A DNA stretch of 29,138 nt from Zygnema cylindricum (lineage: Eukaryota > Streptophyta > Zygnematophyceae > Zygnematales > Zygnemataceae): positions 429,582-458,719 of the forward strand of contig JBBHKE010002609.1 in the NCBI GenBank assembly GCA_037447655.1, given 5' to 3'. The notes under the pieces are model-generated. The model saw nothing but the letters and a program-made list of their open reading frames with translations. It had not been told where the DNA came from and did not search any database. Position 1 is the stretch's first letter; each line of letters begins with the position of its first letter. Positions 11,601 through 21,179 of this stretch are shown piece by piece. The position numbers were made by a program, and so were the translations under genes.

Positions 11601-12679
11601 GCCTCACCTAACCAAAATTCTCCCTAGGTTCACAAATCCAGTTCTGCGAGATGGGAAATGAAGCCGTTCTGTGGAACCGGAAAAAGCGAACAAGCTTTTA
11701 CGTTCAATGACCATCCGAGCATCCCATGTCGGTGGACTGACCAGGAACTGTTGCGTTATTGACGTGGCGCGATCGGCGCGCTGTTTTGGCGTGGGAAAAA
11801 TCTTCAGCGGCCAGCTTCCTGGAAATTGGGAATCCCTCCAACTTTTAAAAATCCGGGGGAAAGTATAGAGAAAACGACTCGCGCGTGCGAGAGCAGCCAA
11901 TCGTAGACACTCTGCACTTTGGACAGAGTATCGTGCTTTTTCATGCTGATTGGGAAAAACGCGTCCAAGGAGGAACTGTCGCATTCAAGCAATCGGCTTG
12001 TCCACCCTCATTTTTCTTTTGCATGTACTCATTCAGGTAATTGTATCTTTTAGAAGTAGATATGTCACGTGGGGTGTATTGCCCAATGAGAACAGCGTAC
12101 GGTATGGGATAAGGACGCTAGATTCGTTAGAGGCACAAGCGCCACCGTGGCTGCTAAAATTATGCGGTGGAAAAGAAGACGCACAGCGCAATCCTTGGTA
12201 GAGGATAAATGTTTGCTATTCCTCCACCTGGAGACATCTGTGACATTACTGACCAGGATTGGACGGTTATTGTTACGCAAAGGAGAAATCGACGGATAGG
12301 TGGTAGTTGGTCTTATTATTTTTTGGTTGTGTTCCTTTGTACGGTACTATTACAATCGTTGTGCGAAGAAAGATTTTATTTTGCCATAACCGATTGTCGA
12401 GCATTAAACAGATTTTGTTTGAATGTTGATCCTGTACGGTCTCGCCGTTTCATGGAACGTGTAAGGCGGTGCAATTCTCCCTTGGCGCTAAAATCGACCA
12501 AATTGGATGCGGCCTCCCTCCGTACACGACATTTCTCGCTTTGTGAACCTCTTAGCTCCAGCCACGTGCTTTCCACATATTCTGGTGGGGGAAAGCGTTT
12601 CTGAACCGGATCCGAACCAAAACTTTTATTTGGCCGAACCAGCTAACGTAGACCGATAATATTTACGAACACATTACTG
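11601..12679. other. Region with an LRR-like relic and unassigned open frames
   Basis: Apart from the LRR-like segment at 11779-11853, no gene could be identified. A plus-strand open frame at 12209-12604 (131 codons) begins with a Pro/Asp-rich stretch and DWTVIVTQRRNRR, then a hydrophobic segment. I recognise no family, and it could be chance or a transposon fragment. Confidence 0.35.
11779..11853 (+). pseudogene. Possible isolated LRR relic
   Basis: Translation gives a plant-type LRR-like segment containing IFSGQLPGNWESLQLLKI, matching the pattern N-x-F-S-G-x-L-P-x-N-x-x-x-L-x-x-L-x-x-L. There is no GT donor where the 72-nt LRR exons elsewhere in this window would end, and no further repeats beside it. 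It may be a decayed orphan exon, or chance. Confidence 0.3.
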
Positions 12680-12681
12680 TA

Positions 12682-13211
12682 CACCGCCAATCGTTATTAG
12701 CGTTGTGTACGCTAATTCCGTCCCGCTTTTTTTATTTTTTATTCTCCATTAGTATAGTTCATTCTATTTTTTTATTTATTCTATTTAGGGTTATTTTCAG
12801 TAAGTTGTCTCTTAAATAGAGTTGTGTACGGTCAGTGTCAGACCGTATTTTTTAAGTTAAAAATTACAATAAATTAGTTTTAGTAACTGCAGACGCATGA
12901 GAATATGCGTTTTAAAAAGGAAAAAAAACCAGGTCGTAAAAAATCCCGTTCCCACATATTCGTCCGACAGCCACGATTCGACCGTGTGAATGTACGATTT
13001 GTGTACGATTTGTCATATTTTGTACGGAGACCTATATTAGTGTAAGCATGTTTGCGACCGACATTTTTTTTTTCAAAGATCCAAATTACCATAATCAAAC
13101 AATTAGAATGTATGATTTTTTTCCAAAATTTTCAAATTCTTAAATAGCGTACACCACTGTAATTATTATTATACGCTAATCAAACTCCCACGCTAATAAC
13201 GATTGGCGGTG
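12682..13211 (+). mobile_element. 530-bp TA-flanked TIR element
   Basis: Ends CACCGCCAATCGTTATTAGC... and ...GCTAATAACGATTGGCGGTG are near-perfect inverted repeats with TA at both borders (12680-12681, 13212-13213). The interior is AT-rich, differs from the other TA-elements, and has no coding potential. The shared ends put it in the same transposition group as the 199-bp MITEs. Confidence 0.8.
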
Positions 13212-13304
13212 TAGTTGAAGGTAAAATATCGATAATAACCACTCTTTTCAACGCATTTCATAAAAAGAAATGCTTTTGAGAGTACCGGCCTTCTAGTGAC
13301 AAAA

Positions 13305-14140
13305 TTAACCATTCGACTTCATGCAAAATTTACGCGTACGAGTATTCAACACCATTGTTTCATTCTTTTCGTATAAAGCCTTTTCAAAGCTGTTCACCTC
13401 TCCTTCCAGAACCTTCGGCCATGGTTTTCTGCTGGGGTTTTTTGGCCTTTTCTTTTCATATCTGACGCAAAATTTAGCGTGCAGGTAGTCCAAAGATAGC
13501 ATTTTCAAAACCCTTTCTGGTGGTGGCAAAATCATCTCTTTACATTCTCTCTTTTTTACCTTTGCATCTTCCAGATCCGACCGCTTTTCTTCTCTCTCTT
13601 TGTGACCTTCTCCTCCTACCTTTGGCCCAATAGATTTTGCAATATTTTTGCACGCCCTGCCTTCTTGCATCAAAATCAAAATCAGGTTGTTTACGGAAGG
13701 CATTAAAATCAGGCTGTTTACTTCTCCCTTTTTTTTGGAGCTCACTTAAAATCGACCACCTTCATTCTTTTTTTTGCCTTTTTCTTCGCATTTTCTGACG
13801 CCAATTTCCACGTGCAAATAGACAGTAGAAAGATTTTTTAACAACTTTTTTTCTGGTATCCAAAACGCCTCTTTACTTTCACTCTCTTTGGCGTAATTGG
13901 GTCCGTCAACTTCGACAGTCTCCCTTATTTTGTTCTTTGCCTTTTTCTTTTCGTATTCGCTACCAATAATTACCGTGTAAGTTCTAGAAAGAAAGGATTC
14001 TCAAACACCTTTCTTCAAGACTCACACTTAGCTCGTTTACTTCCCTTTCGGTGATCTTATTGGGTCCGCAAGATTTGGTTGACTCCCTTATTTTGGCCAT
14101 TTCACCCTCGATTTGGCCTCAATCGCGCGTCCGTTTGCCC
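13305..14140 (-). pseudogene. Decayed gene with about 56-residue Lys/Glu-rich tandem repeats
   Basis: Reading the minus strand from about 14140 down, three diverged copies of one unit can be followed: about 14100-13925, 13940-13750 and the open frame 13745-13305. Shared features in order are K-I-R-E, G-P-N or G-P-K followed by K-E or E-R-E, P-E-[EK]-[RK]-x-L-[KR]-x-L-S-x-x-Y-L-H, then V-R and E-K-K...K-N. The first unit has an in-frame TAG after ILSF and a frameshift, and the second ends in TAA after GGRF. The third is open for 146 codons and holds PPERVLKMLSLDYLHAKFCV. The composition is strongly charged. I do not recognise the family. The preserved pattern across copies suggests former coding use; present expression is unlikely. 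Confidence 0.5.
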
Positions 14141-14390
14141 GCCAACGAGTGCTCTTTACAAGAGCGTTCATATTCCACTCTTTCCCTACTACCTTTTCAA
14201 CATCTCTCACCTTTAAGGTATGTATTATTGCTTGACTGATATTACACATTTCATTATGATTGTTAATTTCATGTTATATGTTTTTACTAATACTTATCAG
14301 ACACATAAATGCAATAGGACACAAGACTTTCAAGTAGAGTTTATCTATTTTTTGGTAGTTAACCTGTTAGTTTTTTTCGGATTTCCACTA

Positions 14391-14589
14391 CACCGCCCAT
14401 CGTTATTAGTGTTAAAGAAAAATTAGTGTTAATGCGAAATTAGAATGAATAATACTAATTTAGTGCAAGGTGACGTGGCGGATTCTAGTCCACTTCCTTA
14501 AATAATGTTGTTAACTCTATTTTGTGAATTTTGGCCAAAAAAAGTCGCGACACAATTAGCGTTATTAACACTAATAACGATGGGCGGTG
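14391..14589 (-). mobile_element. 199-bp TA-flanked MITE, copy 2
   Basis: Same length and opposite orientation to 5912-6110, with ends CACCGCCCATCGTTATTAGT and the complement, and TA flanks at 14389-14390 and 14590-14591. The shared interior includes TGGCCAAAA and the ACGTGGCGGATTC...TCCACTTCC segment. It sits immediately before the first recognisable part of the copia relic. Confidence 0.85.
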
Positions 14590-14629
14590 TAGCTCCTACT
14601 CTTACGCGCCCCCACAAGCGGGAGGTATA

Positions 14630-16710
14630 GTGCTCCCCGTCGCCATATTCTACAGATCACAATCAGCCCCGTTTGGGCACGAATTTTTTGTTGGATATAG
14701 CTCGAAGGGAAATTTGTATCGACACATTGTGGAAGACTCGCAATGTAGAATTTCATGAGGATTTAAAATGTGCAATCTAAATGTCCGAAACATTAAAAAA
14801 GAATTTTGATTTTCACGAATTGTTTGAAATTGAGACATTCACGAAAAGAAAAAAAACAAAAAAAACATTGAACATAGGCGATTCAGCTTTTGACATTGAG
14901 CCAGATTCCATTGACAACTCGAAGCCATTGAAATCTAGATTGAAGGAGAAATCCAAAATCGACTTTGGCACTCGAAGTAATTAATTCGAATTAATTAATT
15001 AACTCAAATTGATGCCTCTCACCATTCCCGAATATCCTCGTACACTCAAAAAAATCGGAGAGTTTTCAAACCTAGTTCACTGTTTATAAATCTCGAAGAA
15101 CATGTCAAAGAGGCTAACACTTTCGTTCGACGAAGTAATTGTGAAAATAAAAGGAAAAAAACCAGCTCGGCTATCTTTTGATCGGAAAGGAGGGGAAGTG
15201 ACAAATGCTCATTATTACAGATCCGATTCGAAAAAGTCGAATCTTATATTATAACAATCATTGTGTGAGATTCATGCCGGAGACCCCCAATCCTACCCCG
15301 AAGCAAGAAGTTCTTGTGATTAGCATGGGAGAAGGAATTTACATCGAACGTTGAGAATCGCACTTTTGAAGTAGACTTACGGGAAGGAAAAAAGGTTAAC
15401 GATGCCAAATGGGTCATTAAAACAAAAACTGGAGCCTCGAGCGAAGTCGTAAAATAGAAGGATCGGCCGTATGCAATGGATTTCAACAAGTTGAAAGCTC
15501 TTCAAACATGGTACCTTCGCCATCACAACGATTTTTACGTCCGACTTCAAATTTTGGATGGTACTCAAAAGGAGAGGGAGCGAATCAAATGATTTTCTCC
15601 GTATATGTGGATGACTTTATTATGAATGCTAAAGAGTTGAAAAGACATATGCGTCTACTGTTGCTCTGCTGCAACAGGGACACTACCAGAAGCTGCAGGG
15701 TCACCCATTTAATTCAGCAAAAGGCAACCCAAAAAATACCACACAAATGGCCAACTTTGACCAGCTTATACTTAGTACTACAAAAGCCACTTAGGCTTAC
15801 AACACAGCTCACTTAGAGCTCACACTAGCTCACACTTAACACAGTATACTGACAGAGTTTCAAGCACAAACTCTGATCAAAACTCTGATCAGTCACAAAG
15901 TGACATGCACACAAAGACAACTTAAATGTCACTTTACTTAGTGAACTTGTACAAGTTAATTTTCCAAATGTCTAAGTCCTAATTTATACCACTACGCCTA
16001 TCTAATTTCCTAACTACCAATAAGATCACTGTGGGCGCACTATCGTACTGTCGGTTCCACTATCTGGTACAATTAATCTAGAGTACAATCTCCTGCTACA
16101 GATAACCCTGGTTTGTCACTTACGGTAAAAACTGTACAGTACTATTTTAAGCACTACTACGCACTACGACAGAGTATACTTGGTGGTAAGTTTACCACCG
16201 ACTTTTTCTTACACCAATAAGGTATTTGTTCGCCGACCAGTCCGTAAAATTCGCGTTGACTTTCAACCGTAACTTAGTGTTTCATTTAGTGCGCACGAAA
16301 TTCATGTTCGCGTGGAATTCTTGTTACGTCGGTAAAATTGTTTCGTCGCTGGTCATCGCTACTCCAGCGACGAGATTATCTTCATCGCTGAGAGTCCATA
16401 GTTTTCCAAAACAATATCTACATTTCAAAGTGACCGACCTTGGAGAGGTTCGATATATTTGGGGATGGAAATGATAAGTTATGAGATCGACGACATCAAA
16501 TTAAGCCAGGCAAAATATTATTATGAAGTGTTATCGAAGTTTTATATGCTTAACGCGAAACGTGTAACAACGCCTTAGGATTCGAAGTCGCAAATTCGCA
16601 AATTTGAGGAAGTATCAAATTTTGGTGTCCCATATCATGAAGCGATTGGGATTCAATTGTTGGTGAGACAAAACCGATCTTAGCTACCTATTGTCCCCTT
16701 ACATATTTGC
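14630..16710 (+). mobile_element. Ty1/copia retrotransposon relic, broken
   Basis: Recognisable pol pieces occur in the correct copia order but in shifting frames. FFVGYSS (14684-14704) corresponds to the C-terminal part of the integrase region. AKWVIKTKT (about 15404-15430) is the start of reverse transcriptase. WYLRHHNDF (15509-15535) and YVDD (15604-15615) follow. DLGEVRY (16435-16455) and IKLSQAKY (about 16497-16520) mark the end of RT and its connection. Roughly 90 residues between AKWVIK and WYLR are missing, including the first catalytic Asp. About 750 bp of unrelated DNA separates YVDD from DLGE. Stops and frameshifts are frequent, and no LTRs were found. It is dead. Confidence 0.75.
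15645..16400. other. Unidentified insertion inside the copia relic
   Basis: Copia proteins normally have about 25-30 residues between YVDD and DLGE; here roughly 800 bp intervene. The borders are approximate. Small hairpins lie near both ends: CTGTTGC...GCAACAG around 15658 and GTCGCTGG...CCAGCGAC around 16345. I found neither matching terminal inverted repeats nor a clear target duplication, so the element type is unknown. Confidence 0.45.
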
Positions 16711-16883
16711 AGTTAGCGTTAATGTTTGGAAAAAACAGTTTTCTATCAATACATCACAATTACAAGAACAAGTTTTATACCCATATTTTTTGGGTTCACC
16801 CTCTTCATCGGGAACTTCGTTCATTCAATAATGTAAATCAAAGATTTAACATAACACATTTTTTCGAATATAATTTGTCTTAC

Positions 16884-18496
16884 AAAAAAGTGGTCGATGT
16901 CAATAGACCGATCGATGATGGAATGATTCCACTCAAACTGTTAAAACTTAGAGAGCTGCACCAGCCTTGCATTTGAACCAATTAAACAAAAATGAACAAA
17001 GATGAGAAAAATTTGCCTCGTAGGTTTCAAAACATTTTTCAAATATTGCAATGATGGACCTTAAAAACATTTGATGTTTATGATTGGATTTTAGATGCTT
17101 GAAAACCTTTCCTCCTCGCCTATCTCCACCTAGCCCCTACCTTTTACGTCCCATCTTTTAATTCAAACTTTCCCCATATCGAGTAATTAAAATATATATG
17201 CTATGAGTACTTTTGGAATGTCTCTTACAACTCTTTGAGGGTTGTCAGTTGGCCGATGGATGATGGAATACTCCCACTCAAATTATTGTCATCTAGAAAC
17301 CTGCGACACATCACATGCCAACACCTCCCAGTTAAATTGTAGTCAATACCAGTTACATAAAACAAATATAGTTAAGGATTTCCTTAGCTCATAAAACGCC
17401 AATCTTCAAAACATAACTCTACAAACGTTGAAACATAAAACATTTGATTAGTTTTTCAAATGCTGCTAAGACATTAGACTCGACCCATGGTGCATCATTC
17501 CCCTCTCTCTCCCCCTCACTTTTGCCGAAAGGTAGATTGAAAAATGCTTGACACGTTTCAAACACTAACGATTCATCACAATATGCATTTCAATATCTTG
17601 TTTTTTTTTTTTATCTCAAGGAATTCTTATTTATTCATTCTTTATTTTTTTATTAATTTAGTAGGCAGGTAATGCTTCTCACAAATTTTTGAGTTTTGAT
17701 AGTCGACCGATGGACGATGGAATGATTCCATTCAAAAAATTGCCAGATAGAGCACTACGGCACCCCATCCACACCCCAAAACCTCCCACGCGCCTTTTAG
17801 GTGATATCCATTTCAAAATAAATAAAAAACAAGAAAAAATCTTGACAAGCACATTACAATTGCCAAACTTTGTACTTGACCATAAAATTATTAACAGTGA
17901 AAAACAAAAAAAAATATGATTACGTTGCAAACCCATTATTTGTCGTTATCCAACTTTGCACTTGTCCATGTCAAACAAATAATATTTTCTTCGTTTTTTT
18001 TTGCTTCTAATAAGCACCGTTCGCCCCTCCCGCCTTGGGTAGAAAGATGGAATTTCGTATTTTCCAACACATTGAGTTTCCTTCAAAACGTTGTAAATTG
18101 AAATCATCTACTTTTTATATTTGACTTTTTATTGCTTTCAGCCACCACACCCTAGTGAGAATAATTGACTTTTCCTTTCCCTCCTACTTGCTCCACCTTT
18201 GCCAAGTATGACTCAAATAATCAAGGCATTTGGAAATTTATTATCATTGTTAACATTTTTATCCGTTTCACATGGGAAACACCACCAAATGCATCACTTA
18301 TATTATCGCATGTGAGATAAGACTTTTGGAAAATACTAACATTGTTAACAGTTTTCATCCCATTCATAAAAAAATACCACCAAACGTATTACTAATGCGA
18401 CTGTATATGAGGTTGATGTGCACTCACAAATACTGGAGTTCTGTGAGGTTACCAATCTCCGGAGAAATAGTCCCCCCAGTTCCTTGTAAGCTACGT
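16884..18496 (-). CDS. Partial leucine-rich-repeat gene, one LRR per exon
   Basis: On the minus strand, exons 17754-17683, 17300-17229 and 16955-16884 are each exactly 72 nt. Each is bounded by AG upstream and GTGAG/GTAAG downstream, all in the same phase (two bases of a Leu or Phe codon left over). Each encodes one 24-residue plant-type LRR: core segments GNFLNGIIPSSIGRLSKL, NNLSGSIPSSIGQLTTL and NSLSGIIPSSIGLLTSTT. An earlier exon, 18428 to 18490 or 18496 (63 or 69 nt, both in phase), encodes GTISPEIGNLTELQY, typical of a first repeat. Such repeats bind proteins or peptides in receptors or LRR-GTPases. No transmembrane, kinase or GTPase part is visible. Downstream lies the copia relic. Lack of start and end suggests a fragment or a decaying gene; the exon frames themselves are intact. 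Confidence 0.7.
18225..18409 (+). repeat. Tandem duplication of about 95 bp in an LRR intron
   Basis: Two diverged copies share TTTGGAAA, ATTGTTAACA, TTTTCATCC-like, ACACCACCAAA-like and TATGAGR words in the same order. It lies inside the intron between the first two LRR exons. No function evident. Confidence 0.5.
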
Positions 18497-18568
18497 CTTC
18501 GAAACCCACTCCCATTGGTAGATGAGAGAGTATTCTAGCTCCCCTTCTTCCCTCTCCTTCCTTCCCCC

Positions 18569-18606
18569 AGCCTCGTTATTTCCCCGCAATCCGGCTCAGC
18601 ACACAT
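18569..18606 (-). other. Possible N-cap exon of the LRR gene with lost donor
   Basis: The minus strand from 18606 reads ATG then CAEPDCGEITRL. Spliced after CT at 18569, it would join the next LRR exon in phase to give GEITRL followed by the first repeat, a usual N-cap arrangement. The expected GT donor is GG here, so the site would be dead. Speculative. Confidence 0.2.
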
Positions 18607-18639
18607 GGCAGAGGGGCACAAAGACAGTGGATTGAACTT

Positions 18640-19063
18640 AAGGGCAGATTCAGTACAAATTTCGGTGCGGATCCACTGCATAATTTAGTGCGAGTTCATG
18701 GCCAAGAAAGTGTCCAGTATAGCCCATGAATCGAAATCCAGTGCAAATTCAGTGCGAATTCAGTGCAAGTTCAGTAAGAAATCATGGATAGGAAGGAGTG
18801 CACGCAGGCCATGATTTGAAGTTTAGTGCACGCTTAGTTCAAAATCCAGTTCGAATTTAGTGCATTTTCAGGAAGAATACAGTGCGAAATTCAGTACGGA
18901 TCCAATGCATGATAAAGTGCGAAGTCATGGACAACAAAGAGAGCTTGCAGCCTATGACTCGAAATTCATTGAAATTCGGTCTGCATAATTCCAATGCCAA
19001 TTCAGTGCGAGATTCAGTGCGGATTCAATGCAAAACTCAGTGCGGATGAAGTGCAAATCTCCC
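18640..19063 (+). repeat. Minisatellite built on ATTCAGTGCG-type units
   Basis: The word TTCAGTGCRA and variants recur more than fifteen times. A higher-order block starting TCATGG (about 18697, 18782 and 18925), with AAG-rich and CCATGA/CTATGA segments, appears three times. Not coding. Confidence 0.75.
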
Positions 19064-19440
19064 TCTCTTATTCATTAATTTTTTTCCTTTATTTCTCTTT
19101 CGCTCTAGCTCCCTCTTTCCTCTTACCTCTCCTCTCCCTCTCTTCTTTTTGGTTATTTTTCTCCCTTTCTTTCATTTTTTCTCTTTTATTCTCCCTCTTT
19201 TTTTTTGTGTCTCTCTTTCTCTTTCTCTCTCTTCTTTTAACTCTTTTTCTCTCTCCCTTTTTCCATCCCTGTTCCTTTTGCTCTCTCTTTTACCTTTTTT
19301 CTCTCTCTCCTTCTTCTTATCTCTCATTTTTCCTTTTTTTCTCTCTCTCCCTCTCTTTTATTATTCTCCCTCTCTCTCTCCCATTTTTTTTTATTGTTTC
19401 TCTATTTCTTCTCTTTTACATTTTTTCCTTCTTTTACCCT
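19064..19440 (+). repeat. CT-rich low-complexity tract
   Basis: About 375 nt are almost purely pyrimidine (mixed CTCTCT, CCCTC and T runs). Long open frames appear here only because CT repeats lack stop codons; their Leu/Phe/Ser products are not taken as proteins. Confidence 0.85.
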
Positions 19441-19629
19441 CGGAGACGAGGGAGTGCACCCAGCAACACTCACACCCGAATCACGCGACGCGAAACTTCG
19501 TCGCATCTTATATCATTACTGCCGCATACGATCTCCGGAAAATCCCCTTTGTTCACAAAAGCCGCCCGTATTTTCTGCAATGTGGACTCTGCGACAGCGA
19601 CCAATAGCAGCAAGCAAAAATAACATTAA

Positions 19630-20359
19630 GGGTGCGTCTCCATGTACTTGAAACTTAGAGAATTTACTTTGTTTTTTAGCGCAGATCCGGCGGACCCGGA
19701 TTTCGGGTGTCCCTATGTGTACCAAACGAAGTTGTCACTTAAAGGCGTGACAATTGTAGACGTCGACAATGCCCGTGACGACTGTCGACAGTGTACAATC
19801 TGTGATGACGCACGTTATTTTTTGTAACTGCTTGTGACGTCGCATGAGTTTTCGTGACATTGTAGACGTACCGCCATCCAGCCTGTGCCGTTACACGGTT
19901 GAAGAAGATGCGTTTTGACTTTGCGTCTCTTGTCCGCTCGACGTGAAATGGCATCGAATCTTGAGACCCCTGGCGAAATAAAATCCGTACTTGAACGCAA
20001 ACGGACAAAACATAGCGGATCGTGCACTTTTCGTCGTCGCTTGAATTCTTTTGATTTTTTTTGAAAATTTGTTACACGTGCGAATACGTGCTTCTATTTG
20101 TTTTTTGAAAATTCTTTGTTTTAAATCACATCTTCCGTGTGTTTTAAAGAAAAGTCTGAAGATGACGTTTTTTGGCGTGGCCGTGGGTCGAAGAACACAA
20201 AACGACAACATGTAGTACATCTTAAATTCGACGATGACGCAAAATGTACTTTTCATTTTCTCTATTTTTTTGTACGGTTGAAACTTACGCGGTACGGCTC
20301 TAAGTTTTACAGGAAAACGACAGAATTAAACCCTTACTTAGGCACATGGAGACGCACCC
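19630..20359 (-). mobile_element. 730-bp TIR element with TAA target duplication, copy 2
   Basis: Perfect inverted ends GGGTGCGTCTCCATGT / ACATGGAGACGCACCC are flanked by TAA (19627-19629 and 20360-20362). It is in opposite orientation to the related element at 6237-6998. The right flank, CTCTAATAGCAATTCGCGGTGTA, is the end of a TA-type element, so this copy jumped into another transposon. No transposase. Confidence 0.82.
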
Positions 20360-20362
20360 TAA

Positions 20363-20386
20363 CTCTAATAGCAATTCGCGGTGTAG
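20363..20386 (+). mobile_element. Right end remnant of a TA-flanked element
   Basis: CTCTAATAGCAATTCGCGGTG followed by TA matches the right terminus ...CACTAATAGCGATTCACGGTG of the MITE ending at 22034. Together with AACAT-TAA left of the 730-bp element it rebuilds one continuous end. The left end of this host element was not found. Confidence 0.6.
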
Positions 20387-21179
20387 CGCTCAGCGGTGCC
20401 GTCGTTTCTATTTTGGAAAAGCCGGTAGATATACCGAGTTTGGACTAGGGCAGCATCTGTAATGATTATTCGTACGAAATCGTCTGAAGCCGGTACGATC
20501 CAGCCAGGTGCTACAATTCCGGTATGACGAGGCTGGAAGGGAGTGGAAGACGGTTACTAAAGATTTCCATAGATTCTTGAAGCATATACGCATAAATAAA
20601 CATCGGCCGTCCGATATTTGCCTTTTAGACGTAGTCGCTCAATCCATCCATTTTGTGGCTACAGTACTGACCTCAGGAGGACGATAGTCACAAACTGGAC
20701 GGTTACACTTAATCCAATCGGACGGTTTCAAATGGTAATTTTGTAAATTACGATATGATCCGTACGATACGATCCATGATAGACAAGCGATAACAACGTT
20801 ACAACGCGTATATGCCATGTGCTTTCGGACAAGTGGATCGCCACTACAAAATATTTGACGGAGGATATCCTCTAAAAATATGGCTAACGGTGTAATCATT
20901 TGGAAACGCACCAATCGTTACCGCGCATCGCCTTCGGAATATGCCGTCCCGCGTTGCGCTCCGTTAAACACTTTCCGGCAATCAGGTCCGTACAACGCTC
21001 TTGTTGCGTGATGAACTGACTATGTGATGCGAACCCTAATTTTGACAATGTAATGTAACGTTAATTCCGACAATCAGACAATCAGCAGTACCTGTGACAT
21101 TTAACATAAATATTAACATTAATTATGACAACTAACATGAACTCTAACATTAATAATGACAATCAACATCGATTCTTAC
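20387..21179. other. Unassigned intergenic stretch
   Basis: No gene seen. The distal part (about 21040-21170) is a loose array of AACATTAAT / ATGACAA words, a degenerate short repeat. Open frames on the minus strand are short and without motifs. Confidence 0.4.

Noticed and set aside
12209-12604. 131-codon open frame as a gene
   Set aside because: No recognisable domain, no splice or homology support; mentioned only in the regional note.
15604-15615. YVDD reverse transcriptase motif as a sign of an active element
   Set aside because: The surrounding pol is frameshifted, internally deleted and interrupted, and no LTRs are seen.
15645-16400. Helitron as the insertion in the copia relic
   Set aside because: TC-like start and hairpin before CTGA are suggestive, but the borders and A/T target are not convincing.
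16889-17790. Non-coding dispersed repeat with period 350-450 bp
   Set aside because: The recurring segment is fully explained as 72-nt LRR exons on the minus strand; the DNA between them is not similar.
18994-19651. Long overlapping open frames rich in Leu, Phe and Ser
   Set aside because: They are produced by the CT-rich tract, which lacks stop codons in most frames; no protein-like composition or splice context.
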